From: Typha latifolia
Lineage: Eukaryota > Streptophyta > Magnoliopsida > Poales > Typhaceae
Assembly: GCA_019914945.1 (NCBI GenBank)
Contig: CM034104.1
Span: 3,722,501 to 3,786,500 of the forward strand
DNA: 64,000 bases
Direction of reading: 5' to 3'
The notes beneath the pieces were generated by a model. It made no database searches. It was not told the DNA's origin and was given only the letters and a program-made list of their open reading frames with translations. Of this stretch, positions 22,736 to 36,416 are shown piece after piece. The position numbers were made by a program, and so were the translations under genes. Within the stretch, counting starts at the first letter, position 1, and each line of letters starts with the position of its first letter.

Positions 22736-24289
22736 AGCCTCCTTGAAGTTGCGCAGATTAACTAATCAGATATAAACATTGTTGTATTATTTATTATATT
22801 TTTGCATGAGCAATAGTATAACACCATGATTGAGGATTTGAGGTATCATTGTATCAGATGCCATTTGATTTCTAGTGGAAGGAAATAGAGGTTAATTCAG
22901 GATTGAATTGATAAGTGATTGTATCAGAAGCCAATGTAACTGAATTCTATCTTGAGAAATCAAATTGTCCACAGATTGTTTTCATGTTGATATTTCTTGA
23001 GCATATTATTTGCTTTTTCGCTGTTCCCGGTATTGATTTCTCTTTGTGAAAATCTAGCTTTGCCGAGATGTCTGACTTAGATTAGATGAAAGTATATTCT
23101 CAATTTAAATAAAAAAAATATTATAAACACCCTACACATTTTACTTTTATTATCATTTACACTATATCACATGGATATTTGTTATTTGACTGCTACATTT
23201 TATTTTTGATATTTTAAGTTATTTTTCACCTAATAGCAGCTAACAAAATACATATAAAGTACCCCTAATTTGCCCTTAGAATTTGGTTCCCTTTTTTACT
23301 TTTATTTTTCACTTTTCAATAGAAATTATATAAAAAACCATAGACGTAGCACATTTTTGATAATTTCCCTTATATGAAGCAGGTCTTATGACATGCTTCC
23401 TGCTCACAATCACGCAAAATTGTTATGTTCTTCGAATTTAATCTTTTCCTGTCCAAATTTTATAATCAAAGGGAAACTGTCAAGTTATGACTTGCTTAAA
23501 TCATCAAGCTCAGCGAAAAAATATAGGTGATCAAGCTCAAATCATTTATATTTAAACTTGATCCTGCATAAAGTAAAATCAAGCTCACCTCCAGTATTAG
23601 ATAATTCAGACATCAAAGAGAGACAGATTGAAACTTTCCAGAGGTAAGCTTCTTGGTTCAACCCTTCTGAAATAGAAGGCATCTTTGCCTCAATCGATCA
23701 TTTGCTGAAGCAGAACAAACAAGCAACATTGCATTGCCGTCTCTCAGAGACATTAATCAGATAATCATGGGCTATCATATACCATTATAACGGCAAAATA
23801 GATTGGGAATAAAATGCCAATTTGATCCATAACATTTTCTGTGGCATATATGAGCAGAAAATCAAACAAACATCTCCAAGATGATACTATACAACTACAA
23901 CCTGCTGAATTCTTACCCTTTCATACAACACCAGGGAATTCTTTCATGTAACTTACTTTTTATGGTACAGGATCTATGAGCATGAAAAATTGAAAACTAG
24001 TAGTGATTTTGTAGGTGGACAGATGATGAACCATGAGTGCTGGTTACATTTCATCTGGCTACTGTCTTTCATAAAGCAGTAACATGAGAAAAAGGGGCTT
24101 TTATTTACTAGGAAAATTATTTTTTGTCTATGACGAGTAACCTGAAATACCTAAAGATTGATAGATTCTGATAACAGTGTAGCAATTAGGACTCACCAGC
24201 AGCTTCAGTGAGGTTCCTAATTCCTATCACCAATTCCTGAATATAAACCACACATAATCTTCAGGATAAGTAACCAAAGGAAGAATGCA
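22736..24289. other. Convergent intergenic region between ICP55 and SFR2
   Basis: The two genes point at each other across 1.55 kb. The ends should hold both 3' UTRs. I see no exon, RNA gene or recognisable transposon between them. Confidence 0.6.
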
Positions 24290-27200
24290 TCAAAGGCCAA
24301 CTGGTTGCAATGCACTATCATCATCTTCTAACTGGTGAACCTTCTTCTTTCTTGACAATGGTGCACTGATACATCTGAAAAGGCAGCTTAATGGATCTTG
24401 CAAGCCATCCATTTCATAATGCCCAAACCGCCAATCCCTCTGGCTAAAAGGTCGTTGAATAGGTTCATCTAGACCTCCTGCAGAACAAGGATCAATGATT
24501 AAATCTGATAGTGGGAGTAAACATGATGCACTCATCATTTGTCTAGAGTACTTTTCACTGACAGGAGAACGCCTGGGGAAGCATCTGCACTCCTTGCTAG
24601 TTAGTATAATTTTATATATAAGTTTCATGAAGGTCATTAGAAGACGAATGCATCATTATTGTGACATAGTTATATGAAATGACAAAACAAAGTAAATATC
24701 ATAAAAGATTGGTTCCTTCCACTTATGAAAAATAGGATAATTCAGCATCATATTGACCATTATGTCACAGCAGAAGGTTTTTTTAGGTGTTAGGTGCCAA
24801 GGCAGTAGCCCTCCAGATGGTAGAGTTGGCAAAGTTTACAATGCCCAGTCACACTAGGGCTTCATTTTTGACAATTTTGAGTTATCAGAAATATCAAAAA
24901 TACATAAAAGAACCTCAATTTAAAAGTAAGTGTAGTTCTGTTGCTGTGAGAATGATAACAGAAGGTAGAACAGAGAAGCCATATATCCACAATCAACTGG
25001 CACTATATTATATAGATATCATCAAGAAAATCATCATCTTTCAGATCGCATATACAGAAGAATGATAAATTACCTGCATACATAAGACCACATTGATTAA
25101 CTTCTCTGAAAAATGGTCGTGTTTTCTTTTCTCGAGCAGCACGCTGCAGCTCATTCCAAGCAAGCATCCTATCTAGTTTTGTAACTCTGCCTGTTCTTGC
25201 TACCTGAAATAAAAAATGAAATGCTGCCAATCATTCCTACTACAAGAACACCTAAATATTAAAGGACAAATAATAGGATAAGGAATATGTCTTTCAAAAT
25301 AACTTCTCAATCAACAAGATCACAGGAATACATACAATCGCACAGCTTGAATTTTCTACTTTTCTTTAATTTGAAGTGATGTGCAAAAACACATCAAACA
25401 ATAGATTTTTCAGATATTTGTCAAAAAAATTTGTTTATGAAGTGACAGTAGGAGTATATGCAAGAAAATTGGTAAAAACAAGTATTATCAGTTGAATATG
25501 TATTCAAGAATACAAAATAACAAGAACAACAAGAAAAATGGTACATGTATGGACCAACAAAAATGCAATATCAACTGTCAACTAAATACCTAAACTGAGA
25601 GTTGTTGACCAAACTGAACTTATTTATTTGAATAGTCCAGCCCCCAAACTTAATACCTAAGAGGCTTATTTTGGACAAGTCAACTGTCACTTTATAGTCC
25701 TCGTAGAAAAACGCTGAATTTATTAGTGTTTTACATAAATTATAAAGCGGTGAACTTGTCAACACGTTCTCTTAAACATAAAGTGTTGATCTCGTTGGCA
25801 ATTTATTCCTATTAGGAATACGCGCTGAGGATGAGAAAATTATTAACTAGATAAGCTAGAAATAAATTAGAGATAAAGTAAATAGGTTTATCATATTACA
25901 ATTGGATAAACTAGAAAAAAATATTGACATCAGATAAATATAAATCAAATCTTCCCACCCACCTCAGTCTCTTAATATATTCTTATATTAGTACATAATT
26001 CTCATGTAAAATGTTGATATGAGATAAAACATTAAAGAGACTAGCATCACATCTGACATAAAATGCTGACAAATTTAGTGTTTTACTATAGGGAATCTAA
26101 TGGCAGCTAAGGTACCCAAAATAGACCCCTTTATCCTCAATTCATTTCAGAATTATCTTTTTTCCTATTCGAACTTAGGGGGACATTGTTCTAGACTAGA
26201 AAGTAAATATCAAATTATCCCTATTCAAGATTAGATCCATTATTCAAATTATTCCACACTAAAATCTAATTACAAATTTACTCTTGATTTGAGTCTAAGT
26301 TATTTTGAAATTTCTTTCCCCTCTCCTACTACTAACTTATCTCATTCCACAAACCAAAAATTTAATTTAAATTTTCTCACCCAAATTTTCCTATTCAATT
26401 TTTCCACCTATCTCTACTCTCCTATCATCCACATATTTCATTGCATATCTAAAAGTATGTACTACATATCTACAATAAAACAATGCATACCTATAATAAA
26501 TAAAAACACTTTAATTTAAATTTATATATCAAATGAAGAGTATTCTAGTCAACTTTCATTTATTATTTGTACTTTACCTTCACTTTATATTACATTAAAG
26601 GTAATTATTACATCACTATTATAAATTATAAGTGAAGATAGAAATAATTATTCTTAGAATAAATATCACATTTTAGGAGTAAGAAATAGGAATAACTATT
26701 TTAGATTGAGCTTTATTCTCCAAGAAAATAGAGCTATAAGTAATAAGTTTGGAAGTTGGACCATCTGACCAAATAAGTTCGTGAGGAAGGCTAGTTTGGT
26801 CAAATACTACTACACTGAAGCAAATACTTCTATATATGGATACTTTCTTAGTTAAATCAACACTAATGCCTAATCACATATTCAAGCGATGATCTCATGT
26901 TCTATCCCATGGGTTCAACAACATTGGGATTAGTAAGATGAATCCTACATGGTTTGAGAATAACATAAGTTTTTCATGTTAGAATTTGCCATCCTAAGTT
27001 CTTAAATGTTACCTTGGAAAACAAATAATAAGAAGGGCGAGGTTTGCGTGCTAGGTTATTCGCTCGATCAACAGCCACAAGCCCAAACTTGGGACCATAA
27101 CCATCAGCCCACTCCCAATTATCTGATGTTGTCCAAAAAAGATAACCAAGCACACGTACTCCCTACAAAGTGCATATATTTACTCATGTATTAGTCTTCT

Positions 27201-30200
27201 GTAAGAGTTGGCTGCAACAAAAACTATCCTTTTTTAGATGTTAGGGGTAAGGACAAACAATTAACATGGCTGCATATATAGCTAATAGGTGCTCCAGCAA
27301 ATATGGGCGCCGAATCAAATCAGTTTCATCAGAAACTCCATTCTCAGTGATGATGAAAGGTAAACTTAGATGTTTGTAACGTTCATGGAACTGAAGTAGA
27401 ATCCGGTAAAGCCCATCAGGATAAACACCACGTCCAGATTCACTATATTCATCACCATCCACGAGTTTTAAGCCAGAGCCTGAAATAACCTCCTATATCA
27501 ATAACCAAGTAAAATCATTTGTCACAATCAGTACAATCAAGAATTTCTCAGATATGAATTTTGCAGAAGTTACCTGTCCATAATAGTTTATGCCAATAAA
27601 ATCTAGCTTACTGCAGATGCTATCCACATAAGGAAAAACTGTCAACGAATTGGCCAGTGTAACAGCAGCAATATCAAACAAACCATATGGTCGTGTAAAA
27701 GAGATGTTATGCGCAACACCAACAATAGGTTTCCGAATACTCTTGCTGCCAGTTAAGTAAAAGAAATTAAATGAGCCAACTTGTTCCAGTGTAGAAGACT
27801 ATGCTAGAAGTTGTGATTCTATGCATAGCAGGCAAAGACTCGTGATGTGAATCATGTGACCTAACATATCCTGCATAGTCAATATGTACAGCAAGGAAGA
27901 TACAAATTAAACTGTTACAAGACCTTTCACCATGGATATAGTCATAGGCCTCCAAATGTGCAACAGAAATCCAGTGCAAGGCCTGATTAAAAACACCAGT
28001 TGGTAAAGTAGATGTTGCTACTTCAATCATGTCAGGATGTCCACCAGGCCAAGCACCTGCACAGTACGTTAGCATAACAAATACATGGGGTTCATTGAAT
28101 ATCACCCAATAGTCCACCAAATCTGATACTCGGTCAACAACGAGCCTGCATACGAAGAATTAACATCATCAAAACTCAAGAATAAGTGAAATCTTTCTAG
28201 TGGATAAAATCTGGAATAGCTTATGGTGCAGTTTGGGTAAAACTACAGGACAAATAAATGATTTAAGAACAGCAAAAATGTCTCTGTTTTGAACTTCTCT
28301 CCAACAAACACGTCTGAATAATTCTTCATTGCAGCCTAACATATTGAGTGCATGATGCAATGTACTACCCTTAGCATTACGGATACTAGTTAGATCATTG
28401 TGTTTCATTTACTGAGTATTCTTTGATTACAATGACAAGAAATTGTGTCATCTTTAGCGGAATCCTTTTGAGAGTGCGTTCGGCTGCAAAAAGAAGTCAT
28501 TTTTCTGATATTCCATTATATATTATTAAGTTCTAGCTAACAGTTGGAAATGTAATTCAAAATGCGCCATTGAAACAAGTAAATCATATATTGGACCAAT
28601 ATATGCAAGTCAAGCAAAATTACACTTGTCATCCTTGCAAGTAAAGAAAGAATTTATCAAAAGGATAACTACATGAAATATTTGACTCTAATTTCTTCAA
28701 GGGAATAAGTACTAAGGGGCAAGTCATTTCTGCAGTGATACCAGGAGATTCCTATGGATAATTGAAAGCACCATAGATTCTTCTTTTTAGATTCTTTCTT
28801 ACACAAGTAAAAAGAAGAATCTAATAAGGCTCTCTCACACCTTTGAATAATTGAATTCTCATGGCATCCCTATTAAAGTTTTCATCTCTAAAGTACTCTA
28901 TTAACCAATATATGTAAGATACGTAGTTAGGTACTATTATCAGCTCACGCCATTGAATATAGGAATTACATTGTGAAGTCATTAATGCTATTCAGAACAA
29001 AATATTACCTGGTAAATTCCATAAAGTACTTAACAGTTTTCTCTAGCTTCCACCCTCCGTATGCTCCAGCCCAAGGAGGAAGCGAGTGATGAAAGAGAGT
29101 GAGCATCACCTTCATTCCATATACATGGACTCTTTCGATGATCCATCTGTAGCGTTCAAGTGCTGCAAAATTGACCTAAAAAACAATTCATAGAATCAAG
29201 TTCAGCCATGATTTTAAATAGGGAGTTCAAAAGAAGACCTTGTGTCTCCACAAAGTAATTTAAACTTAGGCGAGCTACATAGGATTTGTAGAGTTGAGCA
29301 ACATGAATAAACCTCGTAGCTCTAACTTTCTCAGAACTTGATGAAAGTAAGAAAAAGAATTACAAATATGCACCAACCGTATATTTCCGCACCAAAGAAC
29401 TTTCATGGGCACAAAAAAGAAACATAAGAGAAAAGGAAATATATTTTTGTACTCCCATCAACTTACAGTATCCTTATGCTCCTCTATTGGCTCCTTAGGC
29501 ATAACCCTTGTCCAATCTATTCCCATACGGAAAACACTAATGCCAGCTTCCTTAGCCAGCTTTAACTCGGTATCAGGATCAGACCAAAACCTCAGCCTCT
29601 CTTGCCTGTAACCAACACCATAGTCAGAACTTGTTGACTGCTCCATTTATAAATATTTTCTACAATCAATTGATATAATGAGGCAAAGAGAAAGAACAAG
29701 CATACACTCACGGGTAAGGAACGTTGTCCCAAGCAGCAACATTATGACTCTGTTCCATGCTGATTTTAGGTTCTTCCTCATCGGCATATTTCTCATATCC
29801 TCTGATCATGGCTTCCAAAGCTACCCTGAGCGGTTTTATTCTTTCCTTATCATCAGATTTCTGCTTATTTTGAGGTAAAGAAGCTTGCTGAGAACCCCCA
29901 TCACCAACAGCAGAAGCCATCAAGGCATCCACAGTCTGCTGATTCTGAGTCTGCTTCGTGTCACTACTGCAATTTTCCTCTGCGAACTGAAGCCAAGCAT
30001 CATTAAGCTTGTCCTCGACATGAGCTGGTGCTGTAGCTAATCCGAAAAAGAACTTTTCTTCCTCTGCAAACCATTTAACCATTTAGAAACAAGCATGCAA
30101 TCTTAATAAAAAAGAATACTTTGAATAAAAGGAAAATATATTTGTGCAATAGCAGAAGATAACAGCCATTGCATATTACTTGACGTTAAGCAATTCTAGC

Positions 30201-33200
30201 ATCCTAATTTAGTTATTTAAATGTTTAAATTCATAAGAATATTCTGCTAAACCTAATGTAAGTGTCATTTATGTTCCTTTAAGAGAATTTACAACCCAAA
30301 AATCCGGCTAATCATGTGTCCTAAAGGATCTCACTGATTAACCTAATATTATAATCCCTAACATATCATAACCTGAAGGATCAGACTTTTATGATTTGAT
30401 GGTAGAAAAGATTTTGTTGGACTCAATAGGTACTCTAATATCTTAGGTTCAATTCTCATCTTGTTTTTTTTTCCTTTTTCGGAAAAGGAGGTAATATTAT
30501 TACCACAAAAACAGAGATCCCAACTACAAAGTAGTAGGGGAGCTCTCCAAATTGAGGATACGGTTACATTCTGGAGGGATGCAGCCCTTCCAAAAAATGG
30601 AGCAAGTAAGATTAGATGCATAATGAGCGAGCCAATCAGCGAGAGAATTGGCTTCGCAGTAAACAATCAAAATATTGATGATACCCAAACTAGAGAGTAC
30701 AGTTTGGATGTCTTCAATGGTATTTTGAATAAACCAGGGAACAGGAGACTTGAGGTTGAAAACGTCAGCTAGGAGAGAGCATTCAATTTCCACCTAGAAG
30801 TTGGAGAAGCCTCTCTCCTTACATTTCAGAGAGAATAGGATTGCTTCTATCTCAGCTTGGAGTGGCTTAGATTTTGACCACACCAGCTAGAACAGGCTTT
30901 CCTGTGCTATTCCTGAAGATGAATCCAGCCCCTCCTACTTGAGAGTTGAGGGGAAGGGTCGTGTCAACATTGAGTTGAACATATAACCCTCCGAAGCAAG
31001 CCATCCAGCTTGGGCCCAGGTGCTTCGGTGTGCCTGTGTCAACTCGAGAGAGGGGGGAGGGGTGTCACTTGCAGTAGCCAAGGCTTGATAGAGGATGTGC
31101 TTAGGGCCGTCGTTGGTGTTGGAGAAGACTTTTGCGTTGCGGCTTTTCCATAGGTGCCAAAAGCCACAAGCAATGATGGAGAGCAACAATTTTTTTCCTT
31201 CTTTATCAAGCATTTGACCTTCATTAATCCACAGGCGCCATTCATCCAGCCAGACATGTGTTGGAACTTGATTTGCAAATAGTTCTCAAAATAGTTCCAC
31301 ATTTCTCTCACAAAAGAAAATGACAGTAAAGGTGAGAAATAGTTTCAGCATGCAAATTACATCTAGGACATGAGTCGTTGTCAGTTAGAGTAATGCTTTT
31401 CAAATTTCAGCCACACTCTAGTGGGCAATCTATTCCAAAGCAATTTCCAAAGGAAAACTTTAATTTTAGGTATAATCAACAGCTTCTACAACACCTTCCA
31501 GTCCGACCAAGGGTGCTTGATGTCATTTCTACAAGGCTTAAGAAACTTATAGATAGACGAGGTGGTCACATGACCAAACCGAGTATTGGCCCAAACCCAC
31601 CGATCACTTCCTCGCCGATGAGGAAGTCTAATAGCACTAATGGCCTTGGCCAGAGCACGCCCAAAAAAACGCATGATGCGAAGCTAGTTCCAGGGCTGGG
31701 CGTAAATAAACCAACTGACTTTCTTTGTTAGAAGAGGCAACTAGGCCGAAATAAAAGTAGGTTTCAAGGCCATAGAGGAATGTCAAAGACCCAGGGATCA
31801 TACATGATACTAGACGATGTCCCATCCCCTATTGTTTTCACTAACCCATCCCTCAATCTAACCAGGGTAGCATGATAGACTTTGAAAAGTTGGGATTTCT
31901 TAGATTTCCCTCGTGATGGTTTCCAAGAAAGGCATTGACCATTAATCGCTAGCATGAGCTAGACCCAGGTCTTATCCACGCCCTACAACAACTCAAGGCT
32001 TTGACCTCAGCATGAGCCCACCTACTGATCCAGAGATCATAGTTACCAAGACCTCATCCATAGGCTCAAGCCATACCTTGTCCAAGTTCAATCGGTGAAA
32101 ACCACACTCAAATGCACCTCTCTCCTAAAGGAAGGAACGAGCGACTTTATCGATCTTATCGATGATGCCCAAGGGACCAATCGAACTGGCTAGGGCATAG
32201 GATGGAAGAGCATGTCGAGTAGACTTAATCAAGGTAGATCTACCCAAGGTTCGAAAAATTGGTATCGGAATCGGCCTTCTGAAAAAAAATGGTACATATC
32301 AATCGCCTAGATTGAATCGGACTTTTTAATTAAGTAAAATTCTAAATATTATTTAAAAATGCAGGGAAACTTCTAAAAATTTAGAATTTTTTTTACCAAA
32401 AATAAGAAAATAAAGAAAGAAAAACTATAGTGCAATGAAAATTAAAAAGAAGAAAAGATTAGAAATTAAATGAATGGAAGAAAATCAAACAAAAAAATGA
32501 AAAATCATGGTGCAGCAAAGAAGAAGAAAAAGAAGAAGAAGAAGAAGACGAAGAAAAGAGAAGAAAAAGGGAGAGAATGAAAGAAATGAAAAAAACTGCG
32601 AGAAAATAAAGAAATAAATTAAAAAATTATATACCAAAGTTAGACCTACATCGCCAAAGTTCGCCAAAGCTAAATCTCTCCATAAGAGAAACAATGGTTA
32701 TATAGTAGTAAGATAAAAAGAGAAAGAAAGAGTGAAAGACAGAAGGAGAGAAAAAGAGAAAGAGAGTGAGAAGAAAGAGTGAAAGAGAGAGAGAGAGAGA
32801 GAGAGTTATGGATCGAACTTGGATCGTGATCGGGTTTGGCCGATCCAGATCGGCCGATTTGGCGAGCCATGGATCTACTCGCCTGAGAGAGGGTAAACTA
32901 CTTCCAACCATCCAACCTACCTTTGGCCAAAGAAAGCAAACAATCAAAATGACCAAAATTGGGCTAATTGGGCTAATTGGGACCCCAAGGTAGATAAACG
33001 AGTATGACCCTACTTCATGTTAAGCCAGGACGCAACATTGCGGCCCAAGGTTGGGCTAGACCACTTGGGAACAAAAAAAAGCCAATTTAAGCCTATTAAC
33101 TTTTCGATTGGTAATCAGATGGTAATTATCAAGAATATCATTTAAGATTTCACAATTATCATAAGTAGCTTTAGTAACTATAAGAAGAACATCAGCAAAC

Positions 33201-35471
33201 ATTAGATAACATATCTTAGCATGCGAATTAATATAGAAACCTGTAAGATTCCCATTGTACATTTTCCCATTCAATAAAGCAGTAAGAGTTTGACTATATA
33301 AAATGAAAAGAAAGGGAGATAAGGGATTGCCTTGATGAATCCCACAAAAATCGTGAAACTAGGGGCTAGGCATGCCATTTATCAAAAAGGAAAAAGAGGG
33401 ATTACAAATACAAGCTTCAATCCACTTAATCTAGGTAGACAGAAAATTCATTTTAGTCAAAGCCATTAGAATGGCATTCCAAATCAATCTATCATAGGTC
33501 TTTTCCGTGTCCAACTTGATGATCAAATACGGGTCATTATGACGCCCTCCATCAATGGTATGGATGATTTCTTGAGCGAGAATCGTGTAGTCAACAGTTG
33601 ACCGACCCATTATAAAAGCAGACTGCTCAAGGCTCAGTCCGAAAAAAGGCCTTTCATGCGGTTAACTAGAACCTTAGCCAACATTGCACAAAGAAATTGG
33701 GCGATAGTCGTTAACACAGCCCGAGTTAGGGGATTTAGGGATCAAGGTGAAGAAAGTCTTGCACTAATCCGTGGGCAAAGAATTGTTGGAGTGGATTTTA
33801 GAGAAAGCCCGACAAATCACTGATCCCACCATGTCCCAATAATTCCAAAAAACTCAACGTGGTAACTATCAGGGCCAAACGCTTTACCAAGGGACATAGA
33901 CCAAAGGGTAACCCTAATCTCCTTGTTAGAAAAAAGTCTAGTGAGCACATCATTGCAGGATAAATCAATGGCCAGTAAGTCAGGCCACAGGATAGAATCA
34001 CTCAGAGAAATGGACACAGACTAAAGACTCATAATAATTAGTAAAACAATGACCTATGTCCTTAGGATTCTATCTTTTCTCCCCTAATCATTAAGAATGC
34101 AAAGAATCTTATTTTGTCTGCATCTAATGAGGGTGTTGAATTGGAAGAAATTGGTGTTTCTGTCACCATTCTTCACCTAGGCTTGGCACAACTTAGCCCT
34201 CCATTTAAAGTCAATTTGCCTCACTAAAGCTTGCTGCTTACGGTAGGGAATTAGGAGGTCAACCGACCCAGCATGGGTCAGTCTTTGGTTTCAAGATTAG
34301 CAATGTAGGTTCTGAGAGCATCAGCTTTGTTCTCAATTTTACCAAGGTTAAAACGATTCCAATGCATCAAGCTGGCCCTAGTACGGTTGAGGAGAAGGTA
34401 AGTTTCATCCAAAGCATGAGTATTATTATCATTTGACATTCGAAACAGTGCTAACCAAGTTGTGAACACCATTATAATTATACCAAAGGGGGGGGTCAAA
34501 GCAAAACGGCCGGGAGGTCCTAGAGCACTTTATAGCCAGCTTAACCAATAAGGAGCGGGATCAGATCCAGTGCGATCCAGTTGTTTGACTGCACAATAGG
34601 GGAACATCTGAAGCCAGTCATCAGAGCCCTGTCCAGCCTAACCAAGATCCTTCCCCTCCCATCACGGTTAGCAAACTCAATTCCCATTTTGTTTAGTGTC
34701 TAATTACTTATACCTGCATATTCTCAATTTGCAATTGTGCCATGTAGCATTTTATTCCAACTTTGTATGCAAAAAGGGTGTCAACCTGCAGGCTCTCCTT
34801 CAGCCCTGATGAGGTGTACGTTCTGAGCTAACAGCACTAAATTCAAGAATGACTGCGCCAGATGGCATCCATGAATAGCATTTCATCAAGTACTTCCAAG
34901 ACAAATATTACGGATAAACTTAACCAGCAAAAGAAACTTCTAGGTAAGAACTAAGAACTTGTCTTCCTGATTTCTTGCTAACCCGGAGTGTACCATCGCA
35001 AAAGAAAGGAATTTAACTCTTACCCCTGAGTTAGAATCATCAATATAGTATAATTAATACCCCCGCAATCCCGTGTATGCGCAAAAGTTGGCAACTTTTA
35101 CTCGCACCTATCAATTATTACCTGATAAGAACCACCAATTTACTAATACATCCCAATCAACAAAGAGAAGTACCCAAAAAACAGCTGTAATACTCGATAG
35201 AAATCCAAGAAACAACCGTGGATTAGTAAATCACATGATCCACTCGGACAAAGAGCTTCTTGATCTAAATTACGGTTATGGACGAGGTACCTCCGTCGGC
35301 GTCGACGTGAAAGGCGGCGAGGACGTCGGCGGACTCGTCGATGGGGGAGCGGAAGGGGCAGAGGTAGCGGCGACGGAAGCGGGAGTAGGAGAACGCGTTG
35401 GCGGCGACTGTCACCGTCACGAGAACTCCGGCGAGCTTCGCGGCGACGGTGACGAGCGGCACGAGCAGCAT
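24290..35471 (-). CDS. SFR2: Galactolipid galactosyltransferase SFR2 (beta-glucosidase-like, GH1)
   Basis: Ten exons on the minus strand splice in frame to about 644 residues: 35471-35291, 30063-29712, 29605-29467, 29175-29009, 28145-27924, 27745-27574, 27492-27259, 27162-27013, 25203-25074, 24477-24290. SFR2 in Arabidopsis sits in the outer chloroplast envelope and moves galactose between MGDG molecules, making oligogalactolipids and diacylglycerol and protecting against freezing. The hydrophobic N-terminal anchor is followed by NAFSYSRFRRR and SPIDESAD, family hallmarks. The GH1 acid/base Glu is in FNEPH (about 298) and the nucleophile Glu in TENGV (about 461). The C-terminus keeps DWRFGHYEMDGLQDP. 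Exon 1 is 5.2 kb from exon 2, and most of that intron is a LINE. Exon 7 ends ATT before a weaker GTTTGT donor, where the family usually has Lys. No break was seen. Confidence 0.94.
25605..26803. mobile_element. 1.2-kb inverted-repeat element in SFR2 intron 8
   Basis: The left end reads TTGACCAAACT then GAACTTATTTATTTGAATAG. The right end, read on the other strand, reads TTGACCAAACT, a 10-base spacer, then GAACTTATTTGGTCAGATGG. The two therefore form imperfect terminal inverted repeats of about 45 bases. The interior is AT-rich without a transposase frame, so this is a non-autonomous DNA transposon, possibly with nested pieces. Internal wording (gtgttttac, cgctgaattt) recalls the MITEs at 36174 and 39063. 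The target duplication was not resolved. Confidence 0.6.
30464..34676 (-). mobile_element. 5'-truncated LINE (non-LTR retrotransposon) in SFR2 intron 1
   Basis: The element runs on the minus strand, the same sense as SFR2. Its A-tail appears as a T run at 30464-30479. A 15-bp near-perfect duplication (30449-30463 and 34677-34691, two mismatches) flanks it, as expected for target-primed reverse transcription. From its 5' end it encodes the tail of an endonuclease (GRGRILVRLDRALM, about 34660-34610), RT pieces (about 34000-33060), the post-RT STLIKS region (about 32240), a zinc-binding segment with IGDG and DPW (about 31860-31790), and an RNase H-like end (EANSLADWLAHYA, about 30660-30620). Many stops break it. 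The RT box reads FADV instead of FADD. A 734-bp insert interrupts it. Confidence 0.88.
32250..32983. mobile_element. 734-bp purine-rich insertion inside the LINE
   Basis: LINE coding sequence stops after a YLGV motif and resumes at STLIKS. The intervening segment is unrelated and is flanked by the 7-bp direct repeat CCCAAGG (32243-32249 and 32984-32990). It holds AAG- and GA-rich tracts (32520-32805) and a GC-richer part with repeated GATCGG words. No inverted termini or coding capacity were seen. About 50 LINE codons normally present between the two motifs are missing, so a deletion also occurred. Confidence 0.55.
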
Positions 35472-36173
35472 TTGGGGAGGTGGGCGGGAAGAGGTAGGAA
35501 ACGAGTGTGTGTGAGTTCGAGAGCAAATTGTTAACTGCTTGGATTAAGAACGGACGGTGGAGCCGAGTCAAACGGGCGCGCGGATCCGTCGGAGGCACGT
35601 TTGTAGGAATTTCTTGCGACCTGGTTACCTTGCATTGTTTCTGCGGACTAATCTATACTACTAAGTGAAAAATATTATCTTTGTGTTTTTATATACCAAT
35701 AACAAAATATTCTCCTCCTCTCAAAATGCTGGTAAAAAAAATGACAGAAGAAAAAAAAAAGAGTATTTAATATACTTTTTTATAAATAAGTACTTTTAAC
35801 ATATTAAGATTAAGGCATTTAAATCTGATTTTGTGTTTAATTTTTTTTTCTTTACAGATATTTGGTTAGAATAATTAAGGGTATCTATGTCTTTTTATTA
35901 TTAAATTACTAAATTTTTATTTTATTGTTGTTACAAAAATAACTTGAAGGTTACCCATGCAAAATCCATGAATTTTAAAAGGATATACATGCAAATAAAT
36001 TACTTTGGAGGGTTGGACATGTAAAAGACCCATTATCCCTGACCACCGACTTCAATGTTAGTAAAGCCGACTTCAACTTTGATAAGTTACAAAATGGGGC
36101 ATGTGAGATTATTGTTTATTAATGTTTATTATTGTTAATCAAACTAGCCATCTTCCAAAAATTTTTTTTGCCC

Positions 36174-36416
36174 CGAATAGACTATCCTCAAACTTATTTA
36201 CTAAATGAGGTCTAATTTACTGTACCCCTAATAAAAACGTTGATCAATTTAGTATTTTTATCTGGTCCTAAAACATTGATCTATTTAGCGTTTTATGTAT
36301 ATAAATTTATTTAACTTAGTCTTTCAACAATTTAGAGAAAAAATTATCTGGCGATAAGTTTGAAGATAGTGAATTAGACCCCGTTTAGTAAATAAGTTTG
36401 AAGATAGTTCATTTCG
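36174..36416. mobile_element. MITE, copy 1 (about 243 bp)
   Basis: Both ends carry an inverted repeat of about 46 bases. The left has ACTATCCTCAAACTTATTTA then CTAAATGAGGTCTAATT; the right, reversed, has ACTATCTTCAAACTTATTTA then CTAAACGGGGTCTAATT. The short interior is AT-rich and non-coding. The superfamily is not clear to me. Confidence 0.8.

Noticed and set aside
30524..31311. Host RNase H or unknown protein genes on the minus strand
   Set aside because: They are the RNase H-like and zinc-binding ends of the LINE, with stops and bounded by its target duplication.
35073..35598. Open frames of about 150 codons over SFR2 exon 1 (one on each strand)
   Set aside because: They are GC-rich shadow frames of the conserved SFR2 first exon and leader.
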